A DNA stretch of 64,000 nucleotides. Source: Candidatus Acidiferrales bacterium (GTDB lineage Bacteria; Acidobacteriota; Terriglobia; Acidiferrales; UBA7541). The notes beneath the pieces are model-generated. The model searched no databases. It was not told where the DNA came from and worked only from the letters and a program-made list of their open reading frames with translations. The stretch spans positions 273,432 to 337,431 of the forward strand of contig DASYYH010000023.1 in the NCBI GenBank assembly GCA_035934015.1, written 5' to 3'. Shown here piece by piece: positions 18,302 through 26,358 of this stretch (positions within the stretch are counted from its first letter, which is position 1; every line of letters begins with the position of its first letter). A program made the translations under genes and the position numbers.

Positions 18302-19291
18302 ATGAAAATTCTACTCATCACCGAACAGCGCGAAGGCAAATGGAACAAAGTCAGTTTTGAAACGCTTGCTGCGGCGCAGCAAACCACCTCGCAAGCGGGT
18401 GGCTCGCTCTCGGGCGTTGTAATTGGCCAGGGAATCTCGGGCCTGGCGGATGAACTGGCTGAGTTTAAACTCGACGAAGTTCTCCTCGTCGAAAACGCCC
18501 TCCTCGACAAATACACTCCCGACGGATATTCCATCGCGCTCAGGCAAGTCATCGAGCAAGCGAAACCTGACATCGTCCTTTTCCCGCACACATATCAGGT
18601 TCGCGATTTTGCTCCAAAGCTCGCTGCCTCGCTTGGCAAGGGCATGATCGGTGACTGCGTTGGCTATCGCTACGAAAACGGAAAGCTCATTTTTGTGCGT
18701 CAGATGTTTCAGGGGCGTACAGCAGCTGATGTCGTTTTTCAGGGGGCGGCGCCTTGGTTTGCTTCTTTTCAGTCGGGCGCTTTTCGCGCGGATCTTGCCG
18801 CCAAGAAAGAAGGCGGCAATGCTGCGATTAAGCCGATCGCCGTCGAATTGAAGTCCGAGCAGATCCGCACCAAGCCGCTCGATCTTTTCCGCGAGGCGAA
18901 GCAGGCCGTGGATTTGACGCAGGCGCCGATTCTGGTGTCCATTGGCCGGGGCATCAAAGCTCCGGAAAACATTCCGCTGGCCGAGAAGCTCGCCAAAGCC
19001 CTTGGCGCGGAACTTTCCGCTTCGCGTCCTATTTGCGACGAAGGCTGGCTGCCCATGGAGCGCCAAATCGGCAGTTCTGGCCAGACCGTCTCGCCGAAGC
19101 TCTATCTCGCCCTCGGCATCAGCGGCGCGATTCAGCACGTCGTAGGCATGAAGGGCTCTCGCTGCATAGCCGCAATTAACAAGGACCAGAACGCTCCGAT
19201 TTTTGAGATCGCCGACTACGGCGTCGTCGGCGATCTTTTCGAAATCGTTCCCGCCCTCACCGAAGAACTGGAAAAAACGAAGTCCAGCTAA
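18302..19291 (+). CDS. etfA: Electron transfer flavoprotein alpha subunit
   Basis: 329 residues from the ATG at 18302; a TTG at 18290 immediately after etfB is an alternative start. N-terminal M-K-I-L-L-I-T-E-Q and C-terminal FAD-binding stretch V-S-I-G-R-G-I-K (residues around 216), S-R-P-I-C-D-E-G-W, I-G-S-S-G-Q-T-V-S-P-K-L-Y-L-A-L-G-I-S-G-A-I-Q-H are all canonical. Pairs with EtfB. Confidence 0.96.
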   Translation: MKILLITEQREGKWNKVSFETLAAAQQTTSQAGGSLSGVVIGQGISGLADELAEFKLDEVLLVENALLDKYTPDGYSIALRQVIEQAKPDIVLFPHTYQVRDFAPKLAASLGKGMIGDCVGYRYENGKLIFVRQMFQGRTAADVVFQGAAPWFASFQSGAFRADLAAKKEGGNAAIKPIAVELKSEQIRTKPLDLFREAKQAVDLTQAPILVSIGRGIKAPENIPLAEKLAKALGAELSASRPICDEGWLPMERQIGSSGQTVSPKLYLALGISGAIQHVVGMKGSRCIAAINKDQNAPIFEIADYGVVGDLFEIVPALTEELEKTKSS

Positions 19292-19398
19292 CTTTTCAGC
19301 GGCTCCCTGCTTCATGCTTCTCTCGCGAGAGCAAATGCGTGTGAAAAATTTTCCGCAATTTCCTGTCGCGACAGAAAAGTCCAGTGCTCCTGTTCTGT

Positions 19399-19404
19399 TA
19401 CAAT
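19399..19404 (+). promoter_or_regulatory. -10-like box (TACAAT) before the ETF-quinone oxidoreductase gene
   Basis: TACAAT ends 8 nt before the ATG at 19413, with no Shine-Dalgarno sequence between. This suggests a local leaderless transcript in addition to readthrough from etfA. The -35 region is weak. Confidence 0.45.
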
Positions 19405-19412
19405 AATTGTTT

Positions 19413-21080
19413 ATGCCCGTCCAACGCGAGACGCTCGAAGCCGACGTCCTTATCGTCGGTGCCGGCCCTGCCGGACTTGCCTGCGCTCTTCATCTTTCGC
19501 GCCTGATCGAACAGCACAATGCCGCTGGGCGCACGCCGAAGCTTTCTCCCGAAAATGTCTACGTCCTTGAGAAGGCGCGTGAGCTTGGCGCACATCAGCT
19601 TTCCGGCGCAATTATGGACCCATGTGCGCTCCGTGAGCTTGTTCCTGATTTTGAGAAATCCGCCCCGCTCGACACTCCGGTCATCGGCGATGCCGTTTAT
19701 TTTTTCACCCAAAATCGTGCGTGGAAATTGCCCGTCACGCCTCCTCCATTCAAGAACCATGGCAACTATGTTGTTTCGCTGAATCGCTTAACCAAATGGC
19801 TCGGCGGGCTCGTTGAGAAAGCCGGCGTCAACGTTTTCACGCAGTTTGCCGGCGCCTCGCTGATTTACGAAGGCCGCGGAATTGGCGGTGTAATTACGGA
19901 AGACAAGGGCGTTGACAAGAACGGCAAGGCGAAAGACAACTTCACTCCAGGCTACGAACTGCGCTCGAAAATAACCGTGTTTGCCGAAGGACCGCGTGGC
20001 TCGCTCACGAAAGACCTCGTCAATCATTTTCATCTCGATGGCGTAAATCCACAAATTTACGGCATCGGCATCAAGGAATTGTGGGACGTGCAGCCCGGCC
20101 GGATCGAAACGGGTTTTGTCGCGCACACCGCCGGCTGGCCGCTCGATTCGCACAAATACGGCGGCGGGTGGGTCTATGGCATGCCCGACAGTCGCGTGTC
20201 TCTCGGCATGGTCATCAGTCTCGAATATGCCGACTCGCTCTTCGATCCGCACGAGGCATTTCAGAAATTCAAAACCCATCCTTGGATTCGCCGGATTCTC
20301 GAGGGCGGGAAGCTTGTTCGTTACGGCGCGAAGACTGTGCCCTACGGCGGCTGGTATTCGCGCCCGCAAAACAATTTCGATGGTGGATTGATTATCGGCG
20401 ACTCGGCGAGTTTGCTCAATTCGCAGCGCCTCAAGGGCATCCACACCGCGCTCAAAAGCGGCATGCTCGCTGCGGAGACAATTTACGACGCGCTCGTCGC
20501 TGGCGACACATCCGCAAAATCGCTCAGTGCCTATACGCGCAAGCTGGAGTCAAGTTGGATTCGCGAGGAGCTCTGGCCTATTCGCAATTTCCATCAGAGC
20601 TTTCACGGCGGCATGTGGAAAGGCATTTTTCACGCCGGCTTGCAATTCATCAGCGGCGGGCGAGGTCTTGTCGACCCGATGCGCTGCGCGCCGGGCTACG
20701 AGGATTACCACAAACTCGATCGTCCCCGTGAGCTCGTCGATCAATCCACGCGGTTCAAAGGCGATGGCACGCTCACATTCAATCGCCTCACGGACGTATA
20801 TCACTCCGGCACACGCCACGAGGAAGATCAGCCCTGCCATCTCGTCGTCTCCGATCCCAACATTTGCTCGGACCGCTGCGTTCGCGAATTTGGCAATCCC
20901 TGCCAGTATTTTTGTCCCGCCGCAGTCTATGAGATGGTTCTCGATAAGGGCGAGCCGCGCCTGAAAATCAATGCGTCCAATTGCGTGCACTGCAAGACGT
21001 GTGATGTCGCCGATCCCTATCAGATAATCACCTGGATTCCACCGGAAGGCGGAGGCGGCCCGAACTACGAAGGTATGTAG
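19413..21080 (+). CDS. Electron transfer flavoprotein:quinone oxidoreductase
   Basis: 555 residues. Passes electrons from reduced ETF to the quinone pool at the membrane. The FAD-binding V-G-A-G-P-A-G-L-A-C-A-L is at the N-terminus. A [4Fe-4S] site is formed by C-P-A-A in the last 60 residues and N-C-V-H-C-K-T-C-D-V-A-D-P. The G-D-S-A-S-L-L-N and K-G-I-H-T-A segments are typical. The ATG at 19413 is preferred over TTG 19407. Confidence 0.95.
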   Translation: MPVQRETLEADVLIVGAGPAGLACALHLSRLIEQHNAAGRTPKLSPENVYVLEKARELGAHQLSGAIMDPCALRELVPDFEKSAPLDTPVIGDAVYFFTQNRAWKLPVTPPPFKNHGNYVVSLNRLTKWLGGLVEKAGVNVFTQFAGASLIYEGRGIGGVITEDKGVDKNGKAKDNFTPGYELRSKITVFAEGPRGSLTKDLVNHFHLDGVNPQIYGIGIKELWDVQPGRIETGFVAHTAGWPLDSHKYGGGWVYGMPDSRVSLGMVISLEYADSLFDPHEAFQKFKTHPWIRRILEGGKLVRYGAKTVPYGGWYSRPQNNFDGGLIIGDSASLLNSQRLKGIHTALKSGMLAAETIYDALVAGDTSAKSLSAYTRKLESSWIREELWPIRNFHQSFHGGMWKGIFHAGLQFISGGRGLVDPMRCAPGYEDYHKLDRPRELVDQSTRFKGDGTLTFNRLTDVYHSGTRHEEDQPCHLVVSDPNICSDRCVREFGNPCQYFCPAAVYEMVLDKGEPRLKINASNCVHCKTCDVADPYQIITWIPPEGGGGPNYEGM

Positions 21081-21105
21081 CGGTTTGTGGCGTGTCTCCG
21101 CGATT

Positions 21106-22191
21106 TCAGCTCTTACTTCCGAAAAAGAATGCCCGCAGGTGGCTCCAGAATCCCCTCTTTTTCTGCGATTTTGCTGTCCTATGAGCCAGCGCTTGGGGCG
21201 GTCCAATCACGTCTCCGTGAAAAGTCCACCCTGTCTCGACATCCGCTTCCTTCGCCAAGATGAGCGTCGCCACGCTGAGGGGTACTGCGGAAACCGTGGC
21301 ACTTTCCGTATCGTCGCCGATACTCAGGTACGAAGCCTTCAGAGTCGGATTGCTAGCTGTGTATACACCGGCTTCACGCCTCGGCGAAGTGGATTGTTGT
21401 GCTGATTTGCTTGCGGATGTCACGGCCGTTTTTGCCGCCGGTGGCTCAATAGTCTTAGCTGGCGTTGATACCACGGAAGTCTTAGGAGAACTTCCGGTCG
21501 TCTGATTCCGAGCAGCAGTGATTGCCGAAGTGGTCGCTCGTTGTGCAACTGTCTCTCCAAAATCACAGGTGCAAGTTCCTGCCGTTGCTGGACGAGCGCC
21601 GAACGGCGCGTCTCGCAGCTCCACTGTACTCGGCTCGGGAATCACCAGCGTCTCGCCGCTTAGTTGCTGCTGGACTTGGACAGCTCCGTGCGTCGCGGCC
21701 ACACACATGGCTCCCGAATTCGAAATTCCCAGCGTCATCTCGCGGGGTTGCTCCTGAATCGAAATCGGAGTCGCCAGAATCGTCGGCGTATAAATCATGA
21801 TTGGCCGCAGCGCATCGATTTTCACGTGCACATGTCCAAAGCTAAGCGCGATCGTCAGTGCTTCGCCCGAGTCCAGCACGGTGAGTTTCGCCGGCCCGCA
21901 GATGTCGGCCTCGCCTCCGCCGGTGAAATCCAGCCGCGCTTTCCCCGAATGCACCACGATCGTGCTTCCATCGGCAACGGAAAACATGTTCGGCGACCCG
22001 CTTCCGCTCGTTTCCGCCGGCGCGCTCGCTGGCCCTGTTACAGTGACGTCACTCCCACTCACTTGCCCAAGCGTCTCGCGTTGTGCGGCACTGGCATCCT
22101 GCGCGTGCACGTTCGTGCCTGCGAGCGCCAGAAGAATCACTCCAATCCCGAGCATCCCCCCTTTGCATGTCGCCGCGATTGTCTTTTTCAT
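21106..22191 (-). CDS. Secreted FecR-like domain protein
   Basis: 361 residues from 22191 (a second ATG two codons earlier is possible). A signal peptide is visible, with a Lys-rich start and hydrophobic core ending T-N-V-H-A. The mature N-terminal half resembles FecR-type beta domains (D-G-S-T-I-V-V-H-S-G-K-A-R-L, then G-E-A-L-T-I-A-L-S-F-G-H-V-H-V). A Ser/Thr/Pro-rich linker follows, and the end is strongly basic (S-Q-K-K-R-G-F-W). No sigma factor gene is adjacent, so a signalling role is not supported. Confidence 0.7.
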   Translation of the reverse strand: MKKTIAATCKGGMLGIGVILLALAGTNVHAQDASAAQRETLGQVSGSDVTVTGPASAPAETSGSGSPNMFSVADGSTIVVHSGKARLDFTGGGEADICGPAKLTVLDSGEALTIALSFGHVHVKIDALRPIMIYTPTILATPISIQEQPREMTLGISNSGAMCVAATHGAVQVQQQLSGETLVIPEPSTVELRDAPFGARPATAGTCTCDFGETVAQRATTSAITAARNQTTGSSPKTSVVSTPAKTIEPPAAKTAVTSASKSAQQSTSPRREAGVYTASNPTLKASYLSIGDDTESATVSAVPLSVATLILAKEADVETGWTFHGDVIGPPQALAHRTAKSQKKRGFWSHLRAFFFGSKS

Positions 22192-22232
22192 TCGCATTTC
22201 ATCAGCGGTGAATCAGCCGCATGCGCGGTTGC

Positions 22233-22238
22233 TATACT
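22233..22238. promoter_or_regulatory. -10-like box TATACT, readable on both strands
   Basis: TATACTATA reads TATACT on the plus strand, 8 nt before the DUF374 ATG at 22247, and TATAGT on the minus strand towards the FecR-like gene. It may serve as a divergent promoter core. The plus-strand mRNA would be leaderless. Confidence 0.45.
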
Positions 22239-22246
22239 ATACGTGA

Positions 22247-23029
22247 ATGAGCGAGCCAGCCACATCCGGTGTGGAGCGCGAACCGGAATCCGTTAACCTT
22301 CATTACGATACTCGCTTGCCGCAGCTCTCGCGTTGGCGTCGCATGCAGATTCCGGTCATCGCATGGGCTGTCTATTTTGCCGTGCGCCTCATCGGTCCTA
22401 CCCTGCGCTTTGAAGTCCTCGGCTGGCAGCATGCCCAACACGCGTACGACCGCGGTGAGCGTCTGATCGGCACGTTCTGGCATCGCTCGATTTTTTCGGC
22501 CATCTGGTGGTGGCGCAATCGCGGCGTAGTCGTCATGAACACCACGAACTTTGATGGCCAATGGACGCGCCGGGTTATCGAGCGTTTGGGTTTCGGCACG
22601 GCGCAAGGGAGCTCATCGCGCGGCGGTCTGAAGGGCCTGGTCGTGATGGCGCAGCGCCTGGAAGAAGGCAAGGACGTCGCATTCACCATTGATGGCCCGC
22701 GCGGCCCGCGTTACATCGCCAAACCGGGGCCGGTCATGCTCGCGCGGAAAACGGGGCAGCCAGTTTTCATGTTTCACATCGGACTCCAGCGCGCCACCAC
22801 ATTTGAAAAGTCCTGGGACCTTTTTCAGGTCCCGCATCTTTTCTCACGCGCTGTCATGGTTATCGCACCCTTGATTTACGTTCCGCCTGACGCTTCACGC
22901 GAAATGATGGAGCAGAAGCATGTCAAAATGCAGGCTTCGCTCGAACGCGTGCGCGACGTCGCGGAATCGTGGTTCAGTCTCAGCGAAGCAGAACGCGCGC
23001 GCATCCGCTGTGAATGGAATTCCGCCTAA
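22247..23029 (+). CDS. DUF374 lysophospholipid acyltransferase-family protein
   Basis: 260 residues. Matches the DUF374 branch of the LPLAT superfamily: F-W-H-R-S-I-F (His of the usual H-x4-D region), the G-F-G-T-A-Q-G-S-S-S-R-G-G segment, and the strongly diagnostic A-F-T-I-D-G-P-R-G-P-R-Y. One N-terminal hydrophobic helix suggests membrane association. Probably transfers an acyl chain to a lipid (envelope lipid assembly); substrate unknown. It stands alone, divergent from the FecR-like gene. Confidence 0.9.
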   Translation: MSEPATSGVEREPESVNLHYDTRLPQLSRWRRMQIPVIAWAVYFAVRLIGPTLRFEVLGWQHAQHAYDRGERLIGTFWHRSIFSAIWWWRNRGVVVMNTTNFDGQWTRRVIERLGFGTAQGSSSRGGLKGLVVMAQRLEEGKDVAFTIDGPRGPRYIAKPGPVMLARKTGQPVFMFHIGLQRATTFEKSWDLFQVPHLFSRAVMVIAPLIYVPPDASREMMEQKHVKMQASLERVRDVAESWFSLSEAERARIRCEWNSA

Positions 23030-23085
23030 TTGTCCTTCGGTTTTTCGTGTTTTGCTTCGTGATCGTGGCCCGGCGGCGCAATCGC

Positions 23086-23685
23086 TCAAACTAGTTTCTT
23101 CCAGTGAGCGAGTGCCTCTTCGGTTTGCCGCCGCGTTTCGGCGAGCGTTTGTGAGCAATCGATCAAATCGTCGGCAAATTTGCGTTTCTCGTCGATGGCC
23201 ATCTGCGACGCAATGCGTTTTTCCGCCTGTCCTCGCGTGAGCCCGCGGCCCATCGCGCGCTCGATCTGCTGCTCGCGGGTACACCACGCAACGGCCAGCC
23301 GGTCGAAATTCTTGTAATAGCCGCTCTCGATGTGCAGCGCAGCGACGACAACTGCTATGGCAGGTCCTCCCGGCTCGGCGAGTTTCTTGAGCTGCCTCGT
23401 GATCTCGCGCAACACGTGCGGATGAATGATCGCATCAAGGCGTTTCAGCTTTTCGGCATCGCCAAAAACGATTTCGCCCAGTTTGCCACGGTCAATGTTT
23501 CCGGTCGCATCGGTGATGTCGCGGCCATATTCCGTGATCACTTCTGTCGCGACGGGATTTTCCAGCTTAAGGTATTCGTGCGCCAGCAGATCTGCTTCGA
23601 TGATGGTGCAGCCATACTCTTTGAGGACTCGCGCCACCGTCGTCTTGCCGCTGGCGATTCCTCCCGTGAGTCCGACGGTCAGCAT
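23086..23685 (-). CDS. coaE: Dephospho-CoA kinase
   Basis: 199 residues. Final step of coenzyme A synthesis. The P-loop G-L-T-G-G-I-A-S-G-K-T-T is at the N-terminus, followed by D-A-D-type E-A-D-L-L-A-H and later H-P-H-V-L-R-E-I. It lies 21 nt after folD on the same strand, likely co-transcribed. Confidence 0.96.
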   Translation of the reverse strand: MLTVGLTGGIASGKTTVARVLKEYGCTIIEADLLAHEYLKLENPVATEVITEYGRDITDATGNIDRGKLGEIVFGDAEKLKRLDAIIHPHVLREITRQLKKLAEPGGPAIAVVVAALHIESGYYKNFDRLAVAWCTREQQIERAMGRGLTRGQAEKRIASQMAIDEKRKFADDLIDCSQTLAETRRQTEEALAHWKKLV

Positions 23686-23706
23686 ACATTCATCATCGAG
23701 AAATCT

Positions 23707-24654
23707 TCAGCGCCGCGACGCCGCTTTTTCCTGCGCCCGCGATCCGCGTCGCAGCCGCGCGGCCTTCACCGTGTTGCTCATCAGCATGGCAATCGTCAGC
23801 GGCCCCACGCCGCCGGGGACTGGCGTCAGCGCGCCGGCCACCTGCGCGACATCGGGGTGAGCGTCGCCGACGAGCGCGAAGCCTTTTTCTTTGAACTTCT
23901 CAAGTCTCTGCGGCGAATGTTTGAAAAGCTCCGCCGCTAGCCGTGAATCACTTATCCGCGTCGTGCCGACATCAATGACCGTCGCTCCCGGCTTGATGTC
24001 TTCCGGCATAATCAGTCCAGGGCGTCCGGAAGCCACAATCACGATGTCCGCCTGGCTCGTGAATTTTCGCATGTTGCGCGTCTTGGAATGGCAAACGGTC
24101 ACCGTCGCATCCGCGTGCATCAGCAAAAGCACCATCGGTTTGCCGACGATGTTGCTGCGCCCCACGACGGCAGCATCTGCGCCCGCGATGGGAATTCCGC
24201 TGCGCCGCAGAATCTCCATCACGCCGAGCGGCGTGCACGCCACGAGCCGCGGCCGACCTTCAACGAGTTCGCCCATGTTCATCGGATGGAATCCATCGAC
24301 GTCTTTCGCCGGGTCCACGGCTTCGAGAATTTTTCGCGTTTCGATCTGCGCAGGCAGTGGCAACTGCACCAGAATCCCATCCACATCGTCGCGCGAATTC
24401 AAATCGTTGACGAGCGCCAGCAATTCGGCCGTTGTCGAGTTTGCCGCTGGAGTGATGTGCTCGCTGCAGAGGCCCAGTTGTTCGCACGCCGCGACTTTGC
24501 TGCGAACGTAAATTTTCGACGCAGGATCGTCGCCCACAAGCACTGCAGCCAGTCCCGGCCGGATACCGACCGACGCGAGTTCGGCGACCTCATGCTCCAG
24601 CTCCGCGTAGATTTCGTCGCGAATCGCCGTTCCATTAAGAATTCGAGCCGTCAA
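23707..24654 (-). CDS. folD: Methylenetetrahydrofolate dehydrogenase/cyclohydrolase
   Basis: 315 residues. Bifunctional FolD interconverts 5,10-methylene- and 10-formyl-THF. Seen: V-G-D-D-P-A-S-K-I-Y-V-R-S-K (catalytic Lys), Q-L-P-L-P, G-R-S-N-I-V-G-K-P dinucleotide segment, and P-V-P-G-G-V-G-P-L-T. A basic tail of about 20 residues extends past the usual end (R-L-R-R-G-S-R-A-Q-E-K-A-A-S-R-R). Confidence 0.96.
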   Translation of the reverse strand: MTARILNGTAIRDEIYAELEHEVAELASVGIRPGLAAVLVGDDPASKIYVRSKVAACEQLGLCSEHITPAANSTTAELLALVNDLNSRDDVDGILVQLPLPAQIETRKILEAVDPAKDVDGFHPMNMGELVEGRPRLVACTPLGVMEILRRSGIPIAGADAAVVGRSNIVGKPMVLLLMHADATVTVCHSKTRNMRKFTSQADIVIVASGRPGLIMPEDIKPGATVIDVGTTRISDSRLAAELFKHSPQRLEKFKEKGFALVGDAHPDVAQVAGALTPVPGGVGPLTIAMLMSNTVKAARLRRGSRAQEKAASRR

Positions 24655-24759
24655 AATTCTCTCCTGGGCGTGTCAATCGAGTTCGAAAGCACATCATAAC
24701 ATAGCGAAATTCGCACTGCCGGCGCGGACCTCTTTCTGGCGAAGAAGTTTCGCAAAATT

Positions 24760-24786
24760 CTGACAGCGTCGAAATTCCAGTACAAT
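24760..24786 (+). promoter_or_regulatory. Putative sigma70 promoter of the sulfite-oxidase-like gene
   Basis: CTGACA (24760-24765) and TACAAT (24781-24786) are separated by 15 nt (16 nt if the hexamer is read one base earlier). The gene start is 28 nt after the -10 box, with GAGG in the leader. Confidence 0.6.
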
Positions 24787-24813
24787 GGAACAGTCGTTGA
24801 GGAATTCCAGTCG

Positions 24814-25425
24814 ATGTTTTTTGAAGGCAACGAGCGCAAGGAACGCGAACAGGAAATGCGGCGCGAGGGCCGCTTGCCGCCGGGCCAGTCTCTCACCTTA
24901 AAGTGGCCTGTGCTGCACTACGGCGCCGTGCCGCGCTTCGATCCTGCGCGCTGGGACTTTCGCATCGCAGGACTTGTCGAAAAGCCCGTGCGTCTCACCT
25001 GGGGCGAATTTAATCGCCTGCCGATGAAGGAAGTCACTGCGGATATGCACTGCGTCACCCGCTGGAGCCGTTTCGACGTGCGCTGGGAAGGCGTGCTGTT
25101 CACCGAAGTGATGAAACTCGTGAAGGTCAGTCCTGAAGCGCATTATGTGATGGTTCATGCCGAGCAGAGCTACACGTCCAACGTTCCGCTCGAAGATCTC
25201 ACGCGGCCCATGACGCTTTTCGCCTTGCGCCACAATGGCGAACCTTTGCCACCCGATCATGGCTATCCCCTGCGCCTTGTCGTCCCTCACCTTTACGCCT
25301 GGAAGAGTGTGAAATGGGTCCGCGGCATCGAATTCATGGCCCACGACGCTCCCGGCTTCTGGGAGCAGAACGGCTATCACATGTACGGCGATCCCTTCAA
25401 AGAGCAACGCTTCGACACGGATTAG
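24814..25425 (+). CDS. Cytoplasmic sulfite-oxidase-like molybdopterin oxidoreductase
   Basis: 203 residues of the sulfite oxidase/YedY fold, single domain. The molybdenum-ligand cysteine is in D-M-H-C-V-T-R-W-S, followed by D-V-x-W-E-G-V-L, and G-Y-P-L-R-L-V-V-P-H-L-Y-A-W-K-S-V-K-W is the family's phosphate/cofactor contact. Unlike MsrP/YedY there is no Tat signal and no heme partner gene (MsrQ) nearby, so it should act in the cytoplasm. Substrate unknown. Confidence 0.9.
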   Translation: MFFEGNERKEREQEMRREGRLPPGQSLTLKWPVLHYGAVPRFDPARWDFRIAGLVEKPVRLTWGEFNRLPMKEVTADMHCVTRWSRFDVRWEGVLFTEVMKLVKVSPEAHYVMVHAEQSYTSNVPLEDLTRPMTLFALRHNGEPLPPDHGYPLRLVVPHLYAWKSVKWVRGIEFMAHDAPGFWEQNGYHMYGDPFKEQRFDTD

Positions 25426-25435
25426 CGAGAGCGCG

Positions 25436-25795
25436 ATGACGTTCAATGACGTTCGCAAAATGGCGCTGAAGCTCGATGGCGTGGAAGAAAGCACGTCCTA
25501 TGGAACCGCAGCGTTCAAAATTCACGGCAAGCTGATCGCGCGACTGAAAGAAGATGGCGAATCGCTTGTCGTGGGTACGACGTTCGAAGAGCGCGAAGAA
25601 ATGATGGCTGCCGAGCCGGAGACCTACTACATCACCAACCACTATTTGAATTATCCGTGGGTCTTAGTCCGCCTCTCCCGCGTCCATCCCGATGCCCTGC
25701 GCGACTTGCTTAAAGGCGCGGCGCGATTGGCGGCAGCGAGCAAGCGCCGCTCAAAGAAGCACATCGACCGCCATTCCAAAGCTGATTACCCGTAA
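25436..25795 (+). CDS. MmcQ/YjbR family protein
   Basis: 119 residues. Matches the small YjbR/MmcQ fold often called DNA-binding: F-N-D-V-R-K-M-A-L-K-L-D-G-V-E-E-S-T-S-Y-G near the N-terminus and a C-terminal Y-P-W-V-L-V-R-L. The end is very basic (S-K-R-R-S-K-K-H). It starts 10 nt after the molybdoprotein gene, likely one transcript. No function is established from sequence. Confidence 0.88.
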   Translation: MTFNDVRKMALKLDGVEESTSYGTAAFKIHGKLIARLKEDGESLVVGTTFEEREEMMAAEPETYYITNHYLNYPWVLVRLSRVHPDALRDLLKGAARLAAASKRRSKKHIDRHSKADYP

Positions 25796-25835
25796 GAAGG
25801 GTAAGGGTTATAATCGGGACCCACAGAGGGAACAC

Positions 25836-26075
25836 ATGAAATCCGTAGGGAAAGTCCTACTTGCAATCGTTCTAGCCTACGCGGGGCTAATGTTGGCGTC
25901 CGTGGTAGGCGGATTCTTGGCAGGCGCGCTCGGTGCGTTTTTCCATTTGAGCCTACGGACAGTTGCTTCATTCGAGTGGACGTTCCCCAAGGTCATTTTC
26001 GTCGGTGTCTTGGTATGGCTCTACTTGAGGGAAAAACGAAAGCGATTATGGCCAAAGAAAGATATGAAGTCGTAA
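25836..26075 (+). CDS. Small two-helix membrane protein, unknown
   Basis: 79 residues from the ATG at 25836, which has GAGGG 8 nt upstream; the open frame begins earlier but overlaps YjbR. Two hydrophobic segments are joined by a short loop (residues about 5-35 and 45-62), and the C-terminus is strongly basic (R-E-K-R-K-R-L-W-P-K-K). No family recognised. Confidence 0.6.
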   Translation: MKSVGKVLLAIVLAYAGLMLASVVGGFLAGALGAFFHLSLRTVASFEWTFPKVIFVGVLVWLYLREKRKRLWPKKDMKS

Positions 26076-26248
26076 GGATCAGCAGGCGCACTGGCAAGAC
26101 GGTAGTGGTTTTAAGCACCCTAAGCCACAGCGAATGCGAAAAGGCTACCGCGAAGCATAATGCTGACTTGTCTCGCGAGCAGCAACTGGAAACGAAGTTC
26201 CAATGCCGCAAGAGCAACCCATCGTGCCGTTTTAGAGTAGGCAGCTGA
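26048..26248 (+). CDS. Small basic protein, possible gene
   Basis: 66 residues starting M-A-K-E-R-Y-E-V-V-R and overlapping the end of the preceding small gene by 28 nt in another frame. It has two cysteines near the C-terminus. The ribosome site is poor (GAGGG about 16 nt upstream). Kept because its codon pattern and start look plausible, but it may be spurious. Confidence 0.35.
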   Translation: MAKERYEVVRISRRTGKTVVVLSTLSHSECEKATAKHNADLSREQQLETKFQCRKSNPSCRFRVGS

Positions 26249-26358
26249 TTGCTTGCGTTCGGAAGCGGCGACCCCCACGATCGCTAATTGTCTTTGGCGG
26301 CTGCGTTTTGTAAGGGTCTGCCCCAAAACAGGTGGACCCGACGCTTGCACTCATTTCC

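Noticed and set aside
18311..19315. 334-codon open frame on the minus strand covering almost all of etfA
   Set aside because: It is antisense to a well-supported gene and results from GC-rich codon usage; no family features are seen.
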